A stretch of 64,000 nt of DNA. Origin: Fen-1273 sp963837815. Lineage in GTDB: Bacteria > Bacteroidota > Ignavibacteria > UBA10030 > UBA6906. Where the stretch lies: assembly GCA_963837815.1 (NCBI GenBank), contig CAWIOS010000012.1, positions 434,001 through 498,000 of the forward strand, in the 5' to 3' direction. Both the position numbers and the translations under genes were made by a program. Shown piece after piece: positions 60,595 through 64,000 of this stretch. The notes beneath the pieces are model-generated. The model saw only the letters and a program-made list of their open reading frames with translations. It was not told where the DNA came from and did not search any database. Numbering within the stretch: position 1 is the stretch's first letter; the number at the start of each line of letters is the position of its first letter.

Positions 60595-61370
60595 GCGGCC
60601 GCCTCCACGAAGCCGATCGCATGGGAGATCAGCGCAGCCTCCTTCTTCAGAATCCGGATGATACGGGCGATCGATTCCTCTTTCTTCTTCCGCTCGGACT
60701 GGATCCCCGTCATGAGCGCGGCGACAACCTTCCCGTTGTGATCGTAGATGGGAACCGAGATTGCACAGAGATCCGGTTTGTACTCCGCATCAGCGACGGA
60801 GAACCCGTCGCGCACGATCTCACGAAGCCGTTTCTTCAGCCGCAGCTCGCTCGTTATTGTTTTCGCGGTGAACTTCTTCAGCCCGCTCTGCCCGACGATC
60901 CGGTGGAGCGTCTCTTCGGGAAGGTCGGCGATGAGCACCTGCCCCGAGGCGGTGGCATGGACCGGGGAACGCGCCCCCAGGCGTGCCACGATCGACCACA
61001 TTTCGGGATTGTCGGCCCGGTCGATGATGATGACCTCAAACCCGTCGAGAATCGTCAGGTAATAGCTCTCGCGCGTCTCGTGCGCCATCCGGATAAGGTG
61101 CGGATGGACGATTGTTTTGAGGTCGATTTTTTCGAGCGCGGCGTTTCCCCAGTCAAGGAGTTTCATCCCGAGCCGGAAGATCTTCCTTTCGTGATCCTGG
61201 AGGACGATCGAGTGCTGCTCGAGCGCGGCGAGAATGCGGAACAGCGAGCTCTTCGGAATGCCGGTCTGGCGCGACACTTCCGCGAGCGAGAAGCCGCTGT
61301 GTGAGGCGGCAAGCAGTTCAATCACCTGCACCGCCCTGTGAATTGCGGGTACCGAGTAGTCCCTTGCCAT
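60591..61370 (-). CDS. IclR family transcriptional regulator
   Basis: 259 aa. Winged-helix domain at about 8-70 (VPAIHRAVQVIELL, GIPKSSLFRILAALEQ) and the IclR effector domain (about 85-250) with GSELR/SGLKKFT and FSVADAEYKPDLCAISVPIYDHNGKVVAAL. ATG at 61370 preceded by GAAGG. Controls its own operon through the palindrome at 61386-61410; many IclR proteins of this type (KdgR-like) regulate pectin and uronate catabolism, which matches the downstream genes. Confidence 0.92.
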   Translation of the reverse strand: MARDYSVPAIHRAVQVIELLAASHSGFSLAEVSRQTGIPKSSLFRILAALEQHSIVLQDHERKIFRLGMKLLDWGNAALEKIDLKTIVHPHLIRMAHETRESYYLTILDGFEVIIIDRADNPEMWSIVARLGARSPVHATASGQVLIADLPEETLHRIVGQSGLKKFTAKTITSELRLKKRLREIVRDGFSVADAEYKPDLCAISVPIYDHNGKVVAALMTGIQSERKKKEESIARIIRILKKEAALISHAIGFVEAAA

Positions 61371-61385
61371 GGCTGCCTTCGTATG

Positions 61386-61410
61386 ACTAATAAAACGTTG
61401 TTTTATTAGT
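61386..61410. promoter_or_regulatory. Perfect 11-bp-arm palindrome, probable IclR operator
   Basis: ACTAATAAAAC and GTTTTATTAGT as inverted arms, 3-bp spacer. It lies 8 bp downstream of the -10 of the IclR promoter and 16 bp upstream of the IclR ATG, so binding there would block transcription. Confidence 0.8.
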
Positions 61411-61418
61411 GATTTATC

Positions 61419-61447
61419 AGTATACAAAAAAACACCCCCCCGCACAA
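61419..61447 (-). promoter_or_regulatory. Promoter of IclR and the downstream 37-kb gene run
   Basis: TTGTGC (61447-61442), 17-bp spacer, TATACT (61424-61419) on the minus strand. The spacer holds a run of seven G and seven T. The start would be near 61412, inside the operator's edge. It is the only clear promoter before the 30-gene run. Confidence 0.65.
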
Positions 61448-61484
61448 GTCTCCGGCGCGGCCGGAGGTCATTCTCCTTCCGCCG

Positions 61485-63401
61485 CTACGGGAGCGGGTTG
61501 GATGCGAGGGCCAACTCCCGTGCCTCACGCATCTGCACCCGTTTCCCCGCAATCCAGAGCGTCCCCCCGAACCCGAGGAGGATCGTCATCATCGCGATCA
61601 CGGCGATCGTCTCGCCCGTCCCGAGCGTGTTGAGGAACGCGAGTCCCACAAGGACGCCGAGGAACACGATCGTCCTTCCCACGACCGGCAGCGTCGCCAC
61701 CTGCTTGCGTCCCGCCGCGAACACCTCCGCCTGGACGTCGACGGGCGTGTCGAGCTTCTCGTAGAACCGGAGAATCTCCTTCTTTTCCTCGTCGGTATCG
61801 CGCGCAAAGAGCCGGGCGAGCGGGACGAGGGTGGGCCCGAGCACGAGCGCGCAGGCGATGGACGCCGCGATCTGCCACCGGGCGGCGTCCGCCCCGGGAG
61901 AGAGCGCGAATATCGCCGCCAGGACCGCGCTTATCAGGATGCTTGTCGTCCAGAGAAGCGGCTTCCGGGTCCTGTACAGGTCCGCCACAAACGAGGAGGA
62001 AAGCAGGACGCCGAAGGAGAGAATCGTCGAGAGGTACACCTGCGGACCGATGTCCCATCCGAGAAGGTACCGCGCCGCCGCCCCCATGATCAGGCTCCAG
62101 AGTATCGATCCGAGCGCCGCCCATTTGGGGATACGCCGGAATATGAGCCCGAATGCAAGCGGGACCGTCACCGGGATATTAAAGAGCGTGAAAAAGGCCT
62201 GCATCTGGTTGAAGAGACCGAACGTGCTGTGTATGAACGTGATCGCAAGTCCCATCACGATAAGCCCCAGGCAGAGCGATGTGACGCGGCCGACCTTCAG
62301 AAGGGCCCTGTCCGACAGGTCGGGTTTGATGACACCCTTGTACATGTCGTGGGAAATTATCGACGACACCATGTTGTACACCGTGCTGAGCGTTGTCATC
62401 GTCGCCGCGAGCATCGCGGCGATGAATACGCCGATCAGCCCGTGCGGGAGAAGCTTGAACACGAGTCCCACAAACACGAGGTCCTGCGGGTTTTTCCCGA
62501 TGAAGGGCTTGAAGAAATCGACCTGGGAGAGGTCGGGCCAGTACACCCTCGCGACGAGGGGCGGGATCCCGAACACGAGCGGCACGGAGCACGCGAGGAG
62601 CGCGGCAAGCCTGCCGACGCGCTTCGCGCTCTTTTCGTCCCTGACCGAGTAGAAACGCTGCGCGCCCCCCGCCGCAAACCCGATGCTCGTGATGATGAGT
62701 ATCGAGACGAGCCAGTGCTGCGTGTAGTGAACGCCGTTGTACGTCTGGTCGAACGACACGGGGGGCATCGCCTTCATGAGCTCCCCGAATCCCCCGATGA
62801 GCCCCAGGCTCAGCGGCATCACGGTGAACGTAATCCCGAGAAGCACAACCCCCTGCACGACGTCCATCGCCATGTCCCCCCAGAGCCCCCCGAGCATGTT
62901 ATGAAGGAGGACGATGCTCCCGATGATGAGGACGATCATCGTCATGTCGATGCCGATGATCGGCGCAAAGAGCTTGCACGTCGACGCGAGCTGAACCCCC
63001 GCCGACAGTATGAAATTCGTCGCGATCACGGCGCTCATGAGCTGCTGCGTGCTCAGGTTGTACCGGGTCTGGATGTACTGGAGCGGCGAGATCGAGCGCG
63101 TCCGGCGCCACAGCGTCGCCGTCAGGTGGGACCCGACGAGGTACGCGACGGGGCCGACGGCCAGGTACAGGATCGTGAACCAGCCGGAGGTATAGGCAAA
63201 CCCGGCAGCACCCGTGAAAATCCATGCGCTGAAATTCCCCATGTACAGCGAGATCCCCGACATCCACCAGGGGATCATGCTCCCCCCCGTGAAGTACTCC
63301 TTTCCTCCCTTGTTGACCTTCATGAAATACAACCCGATCCCCATGATGATCAGGAAGTAGACGAAGATGAAGCTCACATCGAATAGGTTTACCGATTTCA
63401 T
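61485..63401 (-). CDS. Sodium:solute symporter (SSS family) near IclR
   Basis: 638 aa, about 14 transmembrane helices with the SSS segments GGKEYFTGGSMIPWWMSGISLYMGNFSAWIFTGAAGFAY and LLHNMLGGLWGDMAMDVVQGVVLLGITF, and GGAQRFYSVRDEKSAKR. Long sugar/solute branch with a soluble C-terminal extension of about 80 residues. Directly upstream of the IclR promoter (38 bp between stop and -35) and 6 bp after the aminotransferase stop. A transport role for the aminotransferase substrate or for the IclR regulon glycan product is possible. Confidence 0.9.
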   Translation of the reverse strand: MKSVNLFDVSFIFVYFLIIMGIGLYFMKVNKGGKEYFTGGSMIPWWMSGISLYMGNFSAWIFTGAAGFAYTSGWFTILYLAVGPVAYLVGSHLTATLWRRTRSISPLQYIQTRYNLSTQQLMSAVIATNFILSAGVQLASTCKLFAPIIGIDMTMIVLIIGSIVLLHNMLGGLWGDMAMDVVQGVVLLGITFTVMPLSLGLIGGFGELMKAMPPVSFDQTYNGVHYTQHWLVSILIITSIGFAAGGAQRFYSVRDEKSAKRVGRLAALLACSVPLVFGIPPLVARVYWPDLSQVDFFKPFIGKNPQDLVFVGLVFKLLPHGLIGVFIAAMLAATMTTLSTVYNMVSSIISHDMYKGVIKPDLSDRALLKVGRVTSLCLGLIVMGLAITFIHSTFGLFNQMQAFFTLFNIPVTVPLAFGLIFRRIPKWAALGSILWSLIMGAAARYLLGWDIGPQVYLSTILSFGVLLSSSFVADLYRTRKPLLWTTSILISAVLAAIFALSPGADAARWQIAASIACALVLGPTLVPLARLFARDTDEEKKEILRFYEKLDTPVDVQAEVFAAGRKQVATLPVVGRTIVFLGVLVGLAFLNTLGTGETIAVIAMMTILLGFGGTLWIAGKRVQMREARELALASNPLP

Positions 63402-63407
63402 TCAGCA

Positions 63408-64000
63408 TCATCCTTTCGGGGCGGTGCGGAGTGCTTCGAGGACCCGGGCGACCTCTCCCGGCGTATTGTACAGGTGAAACGAGAGCCGGAGAGCGTGCAT
63501 GCCTGATTCGGTCACCGAACGGGTACGCAGGTTGTACGTGTCGAGATGCGCCTGTAGCCTGTCGTGCGGCAGCGTCCGGTGCTGGATCGTCACCATCGCC
63601 GTCCTCATCTCCGGCTGCGCCGGGGAGATGAGCATGACGTCCGGGAGCGCCCCGAGTCCCGCGACGAGCGAGTCCGCCAGCATCCTGTCCCGGTTCCAGA
63701 TCCTCCCGATCCCGATGCTCCTGATGAACGCTATCGCGGCGCCGAGCCCGACGCGGAGCGGGATGCTCACGGTTCCGTATTCGTACCGCTGAGCCGCCGG
63801 ATTGAATGAGAGCGTTCTCTTCTGCATGTCGAAATCCCCCCCCGAGTACGCGCCCACGAATTTCGGGGCGACCGTGTCGAGCATCTCCCTGCGGACGTAC
63901 AGGAGTCCCGTCTCCTTCGGGCCAAGGAGCCACTTGTGGCCGCTCGTGGCGTAGGCGTCGCACCCGATCGCGTGCAGGCTGAACGGGAACATGCCTGCGG
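63408..64000 (-). CDS. Class V PLP aminotransferase, N-terminus outside window
   Basis: Visible 197 residues match the cysteine desulfurase/isopenicillin-N epimerase group: YATSGHKWLLGPKETGLLYVR with the PLP lysine, then the small domain with VTIQHRTL and RTRSVTESGMHALRLSFHLYNTPGEVARVLEAL. The frame is open to the right edge of the window, and the codons before the first Met (AGMFPF) belong to the same protein, so the real start lies outside. Such proteins act as amino acid racemases/lyases or epimerases. Confidence 0.88.
   Translation of the reverse strand, partial: AGMFPFSLHAIGCDAYATSGHKWLLGPKETGLLYVRREMLDTVAPKFVGAYSGGDFDMQKRTLSFNPAAQRYEYGTVSIPLRVGLGAAIAFIRSIGIGRIWNRDRMLADSLVAGLGALPDVMLISPAQPEMRTAMVTIQHRTLPHDRLQAHLDTYNLRTRSVTESGMHALRLSFHLYNTPGEVARVLEALRTAPKG

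Overview
GC-rich 64-kb window from what looks like an uncultured, diderm, heterotrophic bacterium. Diderm character rests on a predicted outer-membrane beta-barrel, Sec and Tat signal peptides and many secreted glycan enzymes. The gene mix (sodium:solute symporters, heparinase-like lyases, corrinoid methyltransferases, Ycf48-like propellers) would fit the FCB or PVC superphyla, but no phylogenetic marker is present, so this is a weak guess. I see no rRNA, tRNA, CRISPR array or insertion sequence.

Region A (1-6125, minus strand) is a hydroxyproline catabolic operon: deaminase/dehydratase of the DHDPS family, ketoglutarate-semialdehyde-type aldehyde dehydrogenase, GntR regulator, 4-hydroxyproline 2-epimerase, DadA-like FAD dehydrogenase, and a glycyl-radical-enzyme activase cut by the window edge. 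Its promoter and a perfect 18-bp operator lie at 6160-6193. Region B (6260-18036) holds an outer-membrane barrel, a symporter with a small membrane partner, GH20 and GH89 N-acetylhexosaminidases, a metallo-beta-lactamase-fold hydrolase, a fatty acid 2-hydroxylase-like protein, a CBM9-like protein and an unknown exported protein.

Region C (18166-24048, plus strand) is a corrinoid methyl-transfer operon: two UroD/MtaA-type proteins, a corrinoid protein, a homocysteine S-methyltransferase, a DUF1638 protein and a corrinoid-reactivating Fe-S ATPase that carries a one-base frameshift.

Region D (24027-61370, minus strand) is a run of 30 same-strand genes with gaps under about 50 bp and many 4-bp stop/start overlaps, headed by an IclR regulator with its own promoter and a perfect 11-bp-arm operator. 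It combines uronate-glycan enzymes (two heparinase II/III-like proteins, GH88, GH38, a possible new glycoside hydrolase), sugar metabolism (ManA, two PfkB kinases, DhnA-type aldolase, ROK protein, glycerate kinase, SDR, TIM-barrel isomerase, DUF4432 epimerase-like), a methanol:corrinoid methyltransferase MtaB with intact zinc ligands plus two divergent UroD-like proteins, and a six-gene amino-acid or lactam-like cassette (N-acylamino acid racemase, M20 deacylase, cyclase, ferredoxin, DHOD-like, FAH-like). Region E (61485-64000) has another symporter and a truncated class V aminotransferase.

The main hypothesis: regions C and D together degrade a methylated, uronate-rich glycan and route the methyl group through MtaB, the corrinoid protein and an MtaA-like or homocysteine methyltransferase. 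The protein families are read from the sequence; the linkage and the substrate are inference.
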